A stretch of DNA of 64,000 nt. Origin: Atopsyche davidsoni (taxonomy: Eukaryota; Arthropoda; Insecta; Trichoptera; Hydrobiosidae). The stretch is from assembly GCA_022113835.1 (NCBI GenBank), contig JAILWY010000009.1:8160001-8224000 (forward strand), written 5' to 3'. Shown piece after piece: positions 10,248-24,497 of this stretch. Numbering within the stretch: position 1 is the stretch's first letter; each line of letters begins with the position of its first letter. The position numbers and the translations under genes are program-made. Under the pieces are notes generated by a model. That model saw only the letters and a list, made by a program, of their open reading frames with translations. It searched no databases and was not told where the DNA came from.

Positions 10248-12722
10248 ATGTAACACAGCCTAACATATGTGAAGAGCTTGTTTATTTACCATTTGGAGAA
10301 TTATCAATGCTGATATATATTATTTAATATTTTACATGGTTTTAATGAATGTTTACTTTCTATAGAAAACATATGTTACTTACCGATATAACTTTATAAA
10401 CCTATTTTGTTTATATATCTATTCAGTAAGATACAAATACATCCAATGTACTTTGTGACATTGACAATATATTTAATGCAATCCCTAATAAATTGAATGA
10501 CTTGACATGGTTTATGAACAAATTTATATTTTATCACATTGAGAGCACTGAAATACTTTTAGAAAGGCTGCTAAAATGAATGTTATAAAAAATGAAGTTA
10601 ATGCTTTTTTATTATCAATTTTTTGGTGTTTATTTGACATTCCATTTATTTTCTTTGCAATGTTTACTGCTTGGAAATATATTATAATTTGTGTGACTGC
10701 TTTTTGAATGCCTGAAATCATATTTTAATTGAAAAATTCATCACTTATTAGGTTGTAATTATTTTATATAAGGATTAGGGGTGCACGTTTATTTAACAAA
10801 CTATATATTCTGATTATAAATGTATTAAAAAAAATCTTTTGATAACTATGTAATCACTATTTTTAAGACTCTCTTGGTTTCCTTTTATTTATCAGCTGGT
10901 GATTAAAATATTATATCTATTTAGATTTTAGATATGGTTTGATTACATATTTATAAATCAACCGTGTACTTTATAGACTGAATTTGAAATTATGAATGTG
11001 CATGTGCGTTGCACTCACAAATATTTATATAGAAATTGTACATTTACAATTGAAGAAATTTTTCATTTCAATATATTATTTTTTAATGCATTGTATTGGA
11101 TGGCGGCAGCAACTAAGATTTATATTATAGTATTCACAAAATGAGATAATTGTAATGAAATATTTACTTCTTTTCAAATAGTGATGTGTGATTTTTTCGT
11201 TTATTTATTTTACAAATTAGGCTTATATTTGATTACAGAACATGTGGTTTACTATTTTACAAATTCTATATGTATAAATATAGTATTGTAAACTTATATA
11301 GTATAAGAAATAAGTAAATAATAATTTCATGAAGAAATATTTTTTAGTATTAAAATATTAAATTGATGTATTTACAATATCTTTATTATGAAAATGTTAT
11401 AATAATAAATTAAACACCTTTAAAACTGTATTTCTCTCTATTCATTAGTTGTTCTTTGTAATTATTGATTTTTATTGTCGTAGGTGTTGTAGGGTATAAA
11501 GCAGTGCAATATTTTTTTGTGGAAAATGTATCACAACAGTATTATTTTTTAAAAATATTTATGAATAGTATTATATATTAAATTAGTTAAAAGAAAATGA
11601 ATCAATCCGTTGAAGAAATGTATCTTTTATTAATGATAATACGAATATAATTAACACATTAAACCACATTGACAAAATTTGAATTAAAAAATTATATTTG
11701 TACAAAAAAGCACCTCTTCATCACATCTACAATCTAAAAACATCAAAAAATTCATCACAGTACAAAAATGTCATAAAATTTATGGAATTATTTAATATTC
11801 ATTTCTCTAAATATGGACCTTTTCATACTTATTTACACATAACATTATTTAACAATAAAGTATTATATTTTTTCTCTAAATAGTCAACATTATTTAATTA
11901 TAATGAAATAACAACACAAACAGGCATCAATTCAACTACTCATTACTACTATATATGCACAAGGCAGAGGAATTTTTTTTATTGACATTTTTTAATGAAT
12001 CTAATTTTGAAGCCACTGAACATTAAGTTTAAAAAGTACAAACTGCAACAATTAAGAAATCAAAATTATATTTAATATTTTCTACAACTTTAAGAAAAAG
12101 TGCCACTTTTTATTTTTAAAGTTATTGTAATATATTTAAACACATTTGTTTGTATCCATTATCAGTATATACAATATTTTTATACTTATTCTAAAATATA
12201 TTGTATTTTATAAAACACTCATTCTCAATTTTCTCTCACGAGCATAAAATAATTAAAAGTAAATTATATTAAAATCATTTTACACACTTAGAACTTTTAC
12301 ATCATTTGTATATTTGATTTTAGATATATAAAAAAATTTAAAATATCAGCAAAATATGATTCAATTTTTACTTAATTTCTTTTTCATTTAATTGCTAATT
12401 ATGATGTGGTGGGTTTATCTATTCAAATAAAAAAAACTACTTAAATAAATGCCACCATTCTTTTGTAAATACATAATCTATCCACAATGGTCACCATCAT
12501 TTTGCCCAGAAGCATTTATTAATTTATTAATATTTGGTTTAGAAGTCAGCATGACTTGGTAGTGACCCATGAGTCTTAAAATTAAGGACAACCCTGAAGT
12601 ATTTTGTAATATTTCAATTGTCCACCTTATTCACATGGCTAGTAAATTTGAGGACATATTACATAAGGAGCTATCTGCTGATCTATAATTGTTGGGGCTT
12701 GGATACCAAATTTTTGGATATT
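10248..12722. other. Convergent intergenic region between Patj and bgm
   Basis: Very AT-rich DNA between two tail-to-tail genes, so it must hold both 3' UTRs. Many AATAAA/TTTATT matches occur (the first directly at the Patj stop, 10243), and none can be singled out. ORFs of 60-65 codons inside are low-complexity and unsupported. Confidence 0.45.
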
Positions 12723-15700
12723 TCAATTGTAGAAAGACGCTATTATATCTTTATATTTTTCGACAACCACATTACGCTTAATCTTCAAAGTAGGACCTGA
12801 AAATATATTTTAACCATATTAGATAATTTGAAAGCAATATTACAAACAAAAAGAAAGTGAAAATTGTTATTTACCTAATTAAAATATTTTTGAGTAAAAT
12901 ACTTGAATGATTTTCCACATGTTCGTTTTTATTTGTGACTGGTTTCGCCAACCTTTCACGTTGGCATTATCAAACAGAGTTTGATCTGTTTGATAATGCC
13001 AACGAACATGTGGAAAATCACTCAAGTATTTTACTCAAAAATATTAAAATGGAATTCCACCAAGTACTCTCTGTCAAAAATATTGAATTATTTACCTAAT
13101 TCACCAGTATGTGTTGATAAATCGGCTGGTAAGATGGCAAATTTTTGGATTTTCTGAGCATTGGATACAGCATAAGAATTAGCTCGTGTAATTCCTTCTT
13201 CTATGGCCTTCAGAATCTACGAAAATATTTTAATTATTAATTGTTTTAATCAAGATTTGTTTCTAGAATGGTTTGGGGGTACACAGGCATGAGTTTTATA
13301 ATATTAAAACTCACAACTTTGTTGGTTTCCTCATTTCGAAGCTCCGTTACTGTTGTGGCAGACGATCCTAATGGTTTGAGCCAGCGTAATGATTCTGGGC
13401 TTAGAACATCTAAAGGAGCACCATTTTCAGGATTCACATTGCACTGTAAATGATAATAATTGATTAATTAATTTTTTCTAAATTTTATATGTTTTAAAAT
13501 ATAGACAAATTTAGACAAATATGAACAGAAGTATAAATAATATTTTACCTTAAATGTTAGAAGAACAGACAAGAACTTAAGCCGGTCTCCGATCACTATA
13601 GCCTGAGATATGCAAGGCAACTCGCTCTTCAGTTGTTGCTCAATAGGAACTGGAGCAACATTTTCACCTCCAGCCGTAATCAATATTTCCTATAGAAAAG
13701 ATATAAAATTATTTTACATGTTGATGAGAATGCACAAAACATGTGTATATGCTTCAATTATTCACATTATAATCTTACCTTGCTTCTGCCAGTTATGTAC
13801 AAGAATTTTTTTTCATCAGTTTTGCCAATATCACCTGAAAGTAACCACCCCTCATCAGTCACAGCATCCTTAGTTTTCTGAGGTTCATCGAGATATCCCA
13901 TAAAGACGTGTCTTCCTCGCATACAAATCTCTCCCTCCTTCGTTACTGGATCAGGATTGAGTATCAGAGTTTCTACCCCGTCCATTATTCTTCCAACAGA
14001 GCTCAAGTTATAACTGTAAATAAAATAGTTATTTGCTATATGTTTTGCAAAATATACTGAATGAAGTATTATAATCAATGTATTTTGCTTTCCTATCACT
14101 TGGTCAATTTATTCATTCAATTCAAGATACATTCTAGATAAATATACATCATACCAATCTGGAGTGCTTAAGGAATGCGCTCCGCTGGACTCAGACATCC
14201 CAAATATATCCATCAAGGGAATATCCAGACTGAGAAAGTATTGCTTGATATCTACTGCCAGAGGAGCTGCAGCAGTCAGGCTTAGGGTACACCTGTCCAG
14301 TCCTAGCGCTGCATGGACTTTAGAAAAAACCAGCTTTCGCGCCAACATTAATCCAAATGATGGTGGATATACGTTACTGAAACATTTTAATATAATTAAA
14401 TACAAAAATCTGTGTAAATTACTAATCCTACTTTAAGTTTAAAACTGTATACTAATAAATAATGAACCGATATTCTAAAATTGTACTCACCCAGCAATTT
14501 GATCCATATGGTATTCAAGGGCCTTGGATTTAGCCCAATCTGCAATATATCTTTTCAAAAATCCATTTGTTGCTGCAATGGCTGTCATCTTATCATACAT
14601 TTTTTCCCAGACTCTTGGTACAGCAAGGAACCTATACAAAATTGAAAATATCATGAAAGATTAGTTTCTGAAATAAAAAATACTAGCATTAAAAAATATG
14701 CAAATCAAAATATCTCTACTTAATTTACCGTGAAGGTCTCACATCTAATAACGTATTCATTAGACTTCCCTTAAGGGCATCTTTATCAGCAAAGTAAACA
14801 GTTACAGCATTCATTAAAGGCATATGTATGTCTAAAATCTAAAACAAAATTAATTAAAAATAATTAAAAAAATCAATAAAAAAAAGATATTTAATAAGAT
14901 AATTAAGACAACTTACTTGAGCTGCTATGTGGCTCAGAGGTAGAAAAGATATGGTGCATTCATTTCCATAATCGATGTCCAATCGTGATGATACAATAAA
15001 ACTTTCATAACAAATGTTATCATGTGATAACATCACTCCTTTAGCCAGGCCAACTGTTCCTGACTGGATGATAAAAAATAATATTTAAAATTAAAATGTA
15101 TTATCAAAATGAATTATAGTATATACAGTTAACTTAACAAATATACGTACTGTATAAACGAGAGTACAGCATTCGTTTATCCCTATTTCTTTTAATATTT
15201 CATCTAATTCATTTTCTGGTTCCTTTTCTCCGATAGTCATTAATTGATCCCACTGAAATTTAAATGAGGTTAAAATATTTATTGTTATTTTTGTCAGCGT
15301 AACAATGTAATTAGTGAAGTAACGCCGTGTTTAAGGTAGACATCCCGAAACTGGTCAATTTGACCAAGGGCCAATTGAAATAGTTTCTTCTATACTTTTG
15401 CATCATATTGACAATTTATTTCTCATAGCAGTGATTAAGATAAAAAAAGAAATAATTAAATAAAAATATTATTAATTTGATCATGATTTCAAACATAATT
15501 CTTACAGTAATAATTTTTTCATGATTTCCTTTGATTTTTCCATCCCATTGCACAGCCAATTTTAGATGAGGTAAACGAGGCCAGACTTCGAGAACCTTGT
15601 CCATTTGTTTTGTATCTTCTACTACAACAATGTTTGCTCGACTGTTATTTAAAACATGGAAGCATGCTTCTGGATTGTTTGTAGTGTAGATACCAGCAGC

Positions 15701-17505
15701 GAAACCTCTAAAAAGTAATATATTCGTACACAAAAAATATTGTTATCACATTTTATCTTAATAAGCCCTTTTTGATTTTTGAAAAAACCAGTATTCAGCA
15801 AAGACTAAACTTACATACAAATAAACTACGGTTTAGGGTTTATTTGATTTGCTTTTGTAAAAAATTAAATTAAATGTATCTTAAATTATTGAAATACGAA
15901 ATATACCCTGCATGAATTGCTGCAAGATCCGAAATGAACCACTGTGGGCAATTGAATCCGAGAATACACACAGAGTGATGTTTCTCCAATCCTATACTAA
16001 GGAATGCTTTGGCAACAGTTCTGATTTGTTTCTGGTACTCCCTGTAAATAAAAAAATAGCATTTTTAGAAATAAAATCAAACAGATACAAGAAACACAAA
16101 CAATTGAAAAATGTTTAAATTATAATAATCTACTTGAAAGTTGTCTTCTTCCATTGTCCATTTTCCTTGACAGCATAAGCAGTAACATCAGGGTAACGAG
16201 CAACCGTTCTATTCAGGAGACCCGGAATAGAAATTGGTGTCTCAGCTTCTAGCCCACTTTTTCCCAGTCGAAGTTTAACTCGTCCATCTGGATTGGTGCA
16301 GGTGTACTCACTTGCTGGAAGTATTTGATTTGGGCCTGAAAGAGTAATATTTCTATAAATAACATGTGGCATTATACTAATTATATTGAAATAGAAAATT
16401 TAAGTAATATTATTAAAAATCTACTTAAAAAAAATATTTTTGACAAGATTCCATGTATACAAAAATTTAATGAAACTACTCAATATTTTATATAAAATAA
16501 ATGGCTGCAGTTTTGTGGATTGTTTCTTATAATTCAACAGTAAATATTTGTCAATTAATATTTTATCACTAACACTATATGGAAAAAACTTGGGCACAAT
16601 TACCATTCTTTTCAATATTTTTATTTGTAGTTGTACTTGTCAATGGAAGAGATGTTAGATGCGTTATAACTTCTTTCTGCTTCGTTTCAGTATTCTGGAA
16701 AATACAGACGTTGCATTTAATAAAATCCCCTATTTATTTATAAGTAAATATATAAATATTTTTTAATAAATAAATAAAAAATTCTTAGTAGATAAGGAAA
16801 TACCTTCATTGATTGTATTACAAATATTTGTGTTTTATTTTACTAATTGTTTTCATGTACAACAGCATTTGACTTATTTTGAAACAAGAATTGATTGTAA
16901 TTTAAAATACATTTGTTAGAGAAAACTCAAAACAGATTGAAATGTCAGACAGATGATTTTATTCTTCTTTTAAATTATATCAATAAAATTTAAAACATCT
17001 TAACCCAACCTAACTTTTATTTTTAAATTTTAATACTGTGGCCCCGGACAGCGCTGTGTTACTAATTCTGGGTCCGGATAGCTGGTCATTTATTATATTA
17101 AATGTAAAGTACACAAAATAATTCATTCATTCTTGAAGGGGGGGGTTTCCCATGAAGCACACCTTCTTTTTTTTTTTTATTACCATCGAAGCTAGGAAAC
17201 TGTCACGTAATCTTCCAGCTACAGCATCTCCTTCATTTAAAAATCAAATCATTCAAAATCTTACATAATTAAGACTGCGAATGAATTATTATTGAGCACA
17301 ACTTATCTAACTAGTAAGTATATATAATGGCCTTTGTTATAAATTATTTTGAAGTGAACGTTTCAAAATTAAAATTTGTTTGCTTTCTTGTGAATCTTAA
17401 AAGATAAGGAAAGGCATGTTTTTTTAAACCTACTTGAATTATTTTTTCTTCTACATGTCCATTCATGTACCCGTTTGTAATGGGCTGCTCAACTGCAATT
17501 TCCAT
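12723..17505 (-). CDS. bgm: Bubblegum-class very-long-chain acyl-CoA synthetase (ACSBG), 707 aa, 15 coding exons
   Basis: The enzyme activates long and very-long-chain fatty acids to acyl-CoA by way of an acyl-AMP. Coding exons, 5' to 3': 17505-17434, 16694-16604, 16335-16134, 16041-15907, 15707-15506, 15252-15151, 15063-14917, 14838-14729, 14631-14491, 14376-14155, 14013-13779, 13689-13549, 13443-13315, 13216-13096, 12796-12723. All junctions are in phase. Landmarks: the AMP-binding loop [18 protein letters not shown] (about residue 266), [26 protein letters not shown] and [10 protein letters not shown]. Length fits ACSBG proteins (about 660-725 aa). The ATG at 17505 has a good context (GCAATGG). 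The exon begins at 17531, so further 5' UTR lies upstream, probably at 35.0 kb. The P-loop has V and A where many relatives have T and P. Convergent with Patj. Confidence 0.94.
12883..13045. repeat. Hairpin (fold-back) element in the last bgm intron
   Basis: Outer arms 12883-12925 and 13003-13045 are 43-bp inverted copies with one difference. An inner stem (12961-12978 with 12985-13002) has an 18-bp perfect match. The outer flank (13046-13066) recurs at 24647-24674, and TTCACGTTGGCATT recurs at 54504-54520. This points to a dispersed repeat family. Confidence 0.8.
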
Positions 17506-17597
17506 TGCTCCGGTAGATGATTTCAAGAGTTCTGTTAAAGAAAAAAATTATATTAAAATACAATAATGGCTATATATATGGCACCTCATTATACATG

Positions 17598-17713
<116 letters not shown>

Positions 17714-20700
17714 TTGGAAAATAACAATAATTAAATAATAGGTTTGATGTAATAAACTAGTATTTTCACAAATGCTCAATTAGATATCCTCATGATATTG
17801 TAAATTTTTCTGGTTTTCTAAATTGCATTTTTTTTTAAATTATTAAATTAATTCATTCATTTTGAAAGAGAATTTCATTATTTATACATAGATTAGATAA
17901 GGTTTTTTTTGCATGATTGCTCGTGCTACTGAAATCATAACTCATATTTGTTTATATGAATGTTGTGAGGTTGTTGATCTATTTTTTCACAAATTTTAAT
18001 GAAAAAAAACAGCTTGAAAAATATATTTAGTGTACAGATTTTATGGAATTTTAATAGTTGACTGCTCTGCATATGTTATATTAACTAAAATTATAATTTA
18101 AATGTTAATTTATCGATTTAAACAAAATAGTAAACAACCTGAGTAATAAAAAATATTCATTGTATTTGACATTTAAAATACTACAAATACTGTATATCAG
18201 AAAATAAATGGCTTCTATAGGTTATATGATTAGTCATTGCTCTTTGAGATATCTATGTGCCACGAGAAAGCATTTTTTTAAACTTGTCTGGCGTTTTTTA
18301 ACGTCTAGCTTATTCCCGGGTGCAGCGAGATAAATTAGTTCAAGTAAATGATAATATAATTTATTATTGTATGGTAAGTTTAATATCCATATCATGCAGA
18401 GTTCACGAGCAGCAGATAGAATTTTAGTATCTAGTATCTAAGCTTCTTATCTCCCAAAGATCCAGAAATGTAACCCTGAACTGGAAAGTTCATTTCATTG
18501 ATAAAAATGTATTTATTTTTGTATTTTAAAATATTACACAACAAAATTTATTGTTACCATTGTAATGGTTTTTCAATATGAGATCTTTTATTGCATTAGA
18601 GATATTAAAACTTAGTAGCTAAGATAATCTCAGATTTTTGAACTGGGCAGGCTAGAAAAGCTTTTTTTTATTGCTATTCAATAGTCAGGTTTGATTAAAT
18701 GTTGAAAATCCTACATTTAAATCCATAATCAAGTGAGAAAACTTTTGAAGACTTAATTTATAGTTAATTCAGTTATATTTATTTTGTACACAAACTCAAT
18801 CAAGCATAATATGAAAGCGATTAACATTTAGTTATATAGTGGTTGGTGTCATTTATCTTATTGCTATGCATACAAATTAAATACTTGTTTATTAAACTTA
18901 TTATGTTTATTAAGCATACAACTTTATATAAAATTTACATATTTATTGATTGTAGTCCTTCATTTGAAAATGCCAATGAGATAATACAAAAATGTGGAAA
19001 ATTCCCAAAAATATCTTTTATTCAAAAATATCAATAAAAGCAAAATAGCCTGACAACTTTTTTAAACTAATGGTGGATTATTTAACTAACATATTTAGGT
19101 ACAGAAATCCTTTGAGCTAAGTTCTGATTTTTTAATTAATTTAGGGCCAATCAGAGACTTTCAAGTCTTCACGGGTGCTGATAAAAAATAAAACTGAGAG
19201 GCAATTGATGTCAACTTTATTTTCTACGAGCGTTTATGCTTTATTTGATTTTAACATGCTATATACATTGTTTTGGCATTAAGTACTTAGTTTTTATGTT
19301 AATCATTTATTATTGTCTGTAGCCAAAAAGCTACCTACTTAAAATGTTGACAAATTGAACAATTAAAAATAATTTTAAACCACATGCACAGTAAAATTGC
19401 ATATAAATGTATAATATCAGATCAATATGTCAATAGGCATTTATTTGTCGCCTGTAATTTCGTATTTGCTAATCTTAAATAAATGAAAATTCACTGACCG
19501 ACATTAAAATAATAAAAATGTCAAAATATTTAAAAAGAACGCGGATATTATATTTTTTTCTAGTAAAATTTTAACTTTAATCAAGATTTATTACTTTATT
19601 GGCTATCATCACTGTGTACTCGTTTTTTCATAATTACTTTATAACTAAGTTTGATTATTCTATCCAATGTCGAATTTCGTATTTTCAAGTCAAAGTCGCA
19701 ACATAAAAATTTTAATCAAATAAAATTGCACAAATTTGGCAAAAATACGCACAGTAAAATCAGCAAAGTCCTTACTTGAAAATAAAAATTATATTGAAAT
19801 AACCATTACTCAAATTTTAGGATAGCATGTCAGGCAGAATTATGTCTCTAATCTTGTAATCGATCGCTAATGATTTTTTTACCCGAAAAATCTGATGTAT
19901 TATTTTAACTGCAATTCAAAGTCCAATGTCTCTTCAAAATAAACACTGAAAAGATAACCAAACCTTGAACATCAATTGCTCACGACGCCAGGTATCGAGG
20001 ATGCTACGATTTTAAACCAGGTATTTTATTGTAAGTATGCTTACCAACATTTTTTATTACTCAGGAGAATAAACTAGATTGAAGAACGGATCATGTACCC
20101 TAATTATTTATGTGGAATCATTCATGTAATTTTTGACTATATCTAATAGGAAATGTATATTAGAAATGAAATTACATCGTTGTAACATTTAGAAATCAAG
20201 TTGATATTCAGAAAAACCTGTTTGCATTTATGGTATTTTGGTTTTGACGATTTATAAGTTTTACAAGATTTTATTTATTTGAGTTGTAAAGTAGATTTTA
20301 TTTTGATAAAAAAAACAAGTTAGAAAGTAAAATGTAAGTTTTTATTAATACCAAATTCAATTTCAAAGGATCTACATTAATCAATAAACAAAAAGCATGT
20401 TACACAAGCATAGAACTCTTGCAATAATTTAAGTACTTACTAGTAGATAAATCATTACTTTATAATAAAATAGGCAATTGCAAAGTCTTCAAAATCACTT
20501 CGTGATTTCGCATTTTTTAAGTCTCGGTTTATTAAGATAATCATAACCACAATCGCAAAGCCATCTTATGCCAGCTCAGTGATTATATTTCGATTTGTGG
20601 CGTATTATATTTACTTAATACGTATTAAGTAAATTGAGTTTTAAAGTACGCAAGTCACAATGTTTCTAACAGCTCAAAACTATAGGGTATATTTAACTTT

Positions 20701-20865
20701 AAATATTTATTAGCAATTTATAAAATATATTAATACAACCCAACCAAACGCCATGTTCCAAAAGGGAAAAATAAATAAATTGTTTGTTGACTTTCTACAA
20801 AGCAACAAAAATTTGGTTTACTAATGTACTATATTTTTATTATTCCTTTAATTTGATTGGCTTTT

Positions 20866-20935
20866 TAGCTCGGTGATAGGGATCGCCAACTTTTGGTTAA
20901 GAGTTCACCGGCTCGATCTCTGTCTTGGTATGTAA
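20866..20935 (+). repeat. tRNA-like (possible SINE) fragment
   Basis: TAGCTCGGTGATAGGG resembles a polymerase III A box, and AGTTCACCGGCTCGATCTC, about 45 bp further on, resembles a B box. No acceptor stem can be drawn, so it is at best a SINE relic. Confidence 0.3.
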
Positions 20936-22309
20936 ATCTCAATAGATGTAATTGGACACAGTCTGTTTCAGTTTTTAAAGAAGACATCGCATGTACCAGT
21001 CGGTACAGATAATTAATTTTTACTTACATTATTGTATGTGAAAGTATTGTGAAAGGTTTTACGATCCTGGCAGAATATATGCTCGTCACGCATTCTGTAA
21101 GTCTCCACGGTCGACTTTGTTGTCCATTTATGTAATATATTACATCACTTGTTTGTGAGTGAAAATAACAGGTCAATGTTAGTTGATGATATGAGCATGG
21201 TGTCGATACAGATATCGTCTGTAAATGCATATTCTCTAAATAGCTTATTTAACAGTTCATTATGGTTTATACTTATTATACACAGTTCATAAATAATTCA
21301 TTTGTTATCATAACAGTTTCTTGATTATTTAACAGCGACAAAAAATCAGTGATTATTTACTTAATCCGTATCAATGTGTGATGACTCGTGTGAGCCCATT
21401 TGAGGTCACGCCGTGTCATGTCTATCTCGGCCTGAAGATAAAAGGTAGTCATGACATTATATAACTTGAAAAACAGTCTTACTTTTTCAGACTTTGACTT
21501 CATGATGTAAAATAACCAGACGATAAATAACGAGACGGATGTCTGGTCGAATCTACCGAGTTCACGCTTTAACCCCTCATCGCGCCGTGCTGTACCAGAC
21601 AGAAAGTTTACTTAGAAAAATGTATATTACCTCAGAAGCTTTTATCAAATACGACGGACTGTTATTCCGATCCCTCTTACACCGGGACTCTCAACATTTA
21701 CCTCAGCAGGTAACTTTATAAAATCCAGAAATATCTCGATCTGACGGGTAAGTGAGAAACGAAAGTGCGACATTACATTTTTTTATTATCATAGAGGTAC
21801 GACCTTTAAATGATTAATAAAAACATAACGTACTTTGACAGTGAAAAGTTCGCACAATCATGTAATTTTCACAAAATATTTACATAAAAAAATAAGATTT
21901 AAATAGAGAAAAGAGTAACCATTTAAATAGATTTTGTGTTTTTATGATGAGTAGTCTCCAACGGCTACTCATCATACAAAAATATGAGTTTTTGTAACAG
22001 ACAATAATAATTGCGATGTCCGGCAGAAAGTCTTGTGTGAATAATGGTTTGAAATTACCCGACGTCTGTCTAATGGCACGTTAACGTTTCCCACAGTGCC
22101 CAATCAAATTTAAATGGCCAGTTGTAATTGTATCTACACAGATTTACTGTTTGTGTTAAAAACGACGCTTCTAGTCCAGGATTAAAAATAAAAATATCAT
22201 GCATGGCCGGCAGAAGATCTTGATAAGATAACTAACGCTAAAAATATTATAACGCGCCTGTAAAGATGTTGCAGAAAAATATTGAATGGTTGGGGGTGGA
22301 ATATACCTC

Positions 22310-22500
22310 AATTCTTGAAAACAAAGAATTTTTTCACACATATTTTTCCCTAATCGAATTCCATATCGCAAAGAAAAATTTCATTTAAACTACCACTTAA
22401 GCCACTTGTGTAAGCCCCATAACCTGCGCGCTGGATCAGGGGATAGATAAATAGCCCATTGTAAAATAGTTCTAAGAATAATTGTAAATATACCATATTA
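22310..22500 (+). mobile_element. Long-TIR MITE, right half
   Basis: Contains the family's internal CACACATATTTTTCCCTA motif and the terminal block GCCCCATAACCTGCGCG, GGATCAGGGGATAG, then CCATTGTAAA. It matches the right half of the full copy at 40810-41167. Confidence 0.7.
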
Positions 22501-24189
22501 TAAAAAAAGCTCTTGATATTTTAGTTTTTTTTTCTGTGGGAACAGTATTCGATTATTTTTGTTTGTGAGCGCTTTCACCTCTCAATGACTTTGAGTATGA
22601 AGAAGCCCCTGTAACCTCATTAATTTGGCTATTCATATGTGTTACAAGTAAATCTTCATGTATGTTAACTGATTATGCAGAAGGATAAATAGAAGTAACC
22701 CAATAGTTTTATGATATATATTCGAAATATGTTAGCTTAAACCTAAAGATGAAATTAATATTTAATGAAACTTGTGAAAAAGTTTTTGGGGTTTTTATTT
22801 GGCAGTCGTGCCAAGGCTCGGTACAAACTGCAAAGGAATTATTGTCGAGAAGAAATTTACCAAACTTCAACTAAATTATTTCGCCACAAAACTCGACCCG
22901 ACTTTGAATTAAAAAACCATTTTAAATGTCAAACATCTAACACTTTTGATCAAAATCATTTTTATATTGTACCAGGAAATAAACGTGTTATTCAACATAT
23001 TCGAATTAATTTAATATTTTCCTTGTTGCTTTTAAGGAAAAAAATATTTGTGAACATCAGACTTTTGTAAAAAAATAATACTTTAAATATATAAATAAAT
23101 AATTCGCTGCTTTCATCGCTTGAACTAAAGCCGATTTAAGATCTTACTGTGCATTAAACATACAAATTATCTTTGGCTCTTTTTAATGCAGGTATATACT
23201 AAAAAGGAGTGTAAATTGATACTGATCACCGATGTCTAAATAGTTCAAACCACCTGCTGAGAATTTTAGTTTTATTTTGTTACAAGTGTTCTTGTGTTCA
23301 AGTACACGATTGTGAATATCGAGAGCCAGATTGGGGAGTAAAATTTTACATGCACACTAAAAAGTCACACTTTCTTGCATTTGACTCGTCAAAACGTGGT
23401 GAAAACACATGCGCGTTAAAAATACAGAATTAAGTATAGCACGCCAATAATAATGATTTATTTTAGTTTAGCAGACACGGATCGGGGAACTAGACAATAC
23501 CTCTGCTGCTATGTATAGTCCTAGATCGTTATTTTTCATCTCAAATACACATTTTCAATCGAATGTCATCTATGAAAATAAACTTCAATTTCAGTACACT
23601 TGATTTTAATAAACAATTTAAAAGACTCATTGTTTCAACAAATATTTGTTTAGAAAAATGATACGGGGGTTGGCTGTCTTGATATCTGTGAAGAATGATC
23701 CACGTAAAATTATATTGCGCATAGTAAATTTATTTTTCAAAATTAACCCTATAAAAAAACATCAGAATTTGTAGTATATGTAAAATATTTGTACAAGGTG
23801 AACTTGTCAATCAAAGTTTTGTTATTCGATTGGTTATTATTTTCGGTGTGTATGTCTATTTTGATGTTTGTTCTACGAGATCGAGAAGTTTACGACTCAT
23901 TGAGCGGAGGAAGTTTCATCGCATTCCCGAGCATTGGATTATCTATAGATCAATTACCTGCGGGATTCGCTACTATATTGATAAATCGACAACTCATGAA
24001 AGGTTTCAAGGTACTGTCCTTAATCTTCAGCGGAGAGGTTCCTGGCTATGGCTCCAACGTGTTCATGTCAAGATTTTCAACCGAAGATGCACATGATCAA
24101 TCAGTTGAAAGCGGCTGTATCCGGGTGTTGCATAGATTTTTAACTCTATCCATATCCCGGTATGCATCGTGTCACCGCTGGATCACGGA

Positions 24190-24497
24190 TGATTGTATAT
24201 CATGATTAGGTATTTTGGCGAAGGTTTCCAGTCCGGTGCTGGCGCACTGGTCTCCTCCTCCCCCTCCCCCTGCCCGCGATGCTCCACTGACCGACAGTGG
24301 CGGGCGGCGAGAGGGGGCGGAGAGCGGGGGAGCTGGCCGTCCATGGCGAATACAACAAAATTACACACGGCAGATTAGTGGCGAGAGATGAACGGAAGAA
24401 CCGCACCGGAGAAAGTACGACTGACGCACGAACAGCCAGCCTCCCCGTGAGGCGGCCCAGCGGTGCAGGCGGCGGCCTTGCATCCGAAATAAATTAA
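24190..24497. promoter_or_regulatory. GC-rich island inside the long bgm intron; possible alternative promoter/exon
   Basis: A sharp GC- and CpG-rich block in AT-rich surroundings. On the minus strand it holds an ATG in good context (GCCATGG at about 24343) that opens a 53-codon proline- and arginine-rich frame ending in a stop, with no clear donor to join it to bgm. A promoter or alternative first exon is one explanation. A decayed CpG-rich insertion is another. Confidence 0.35.
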
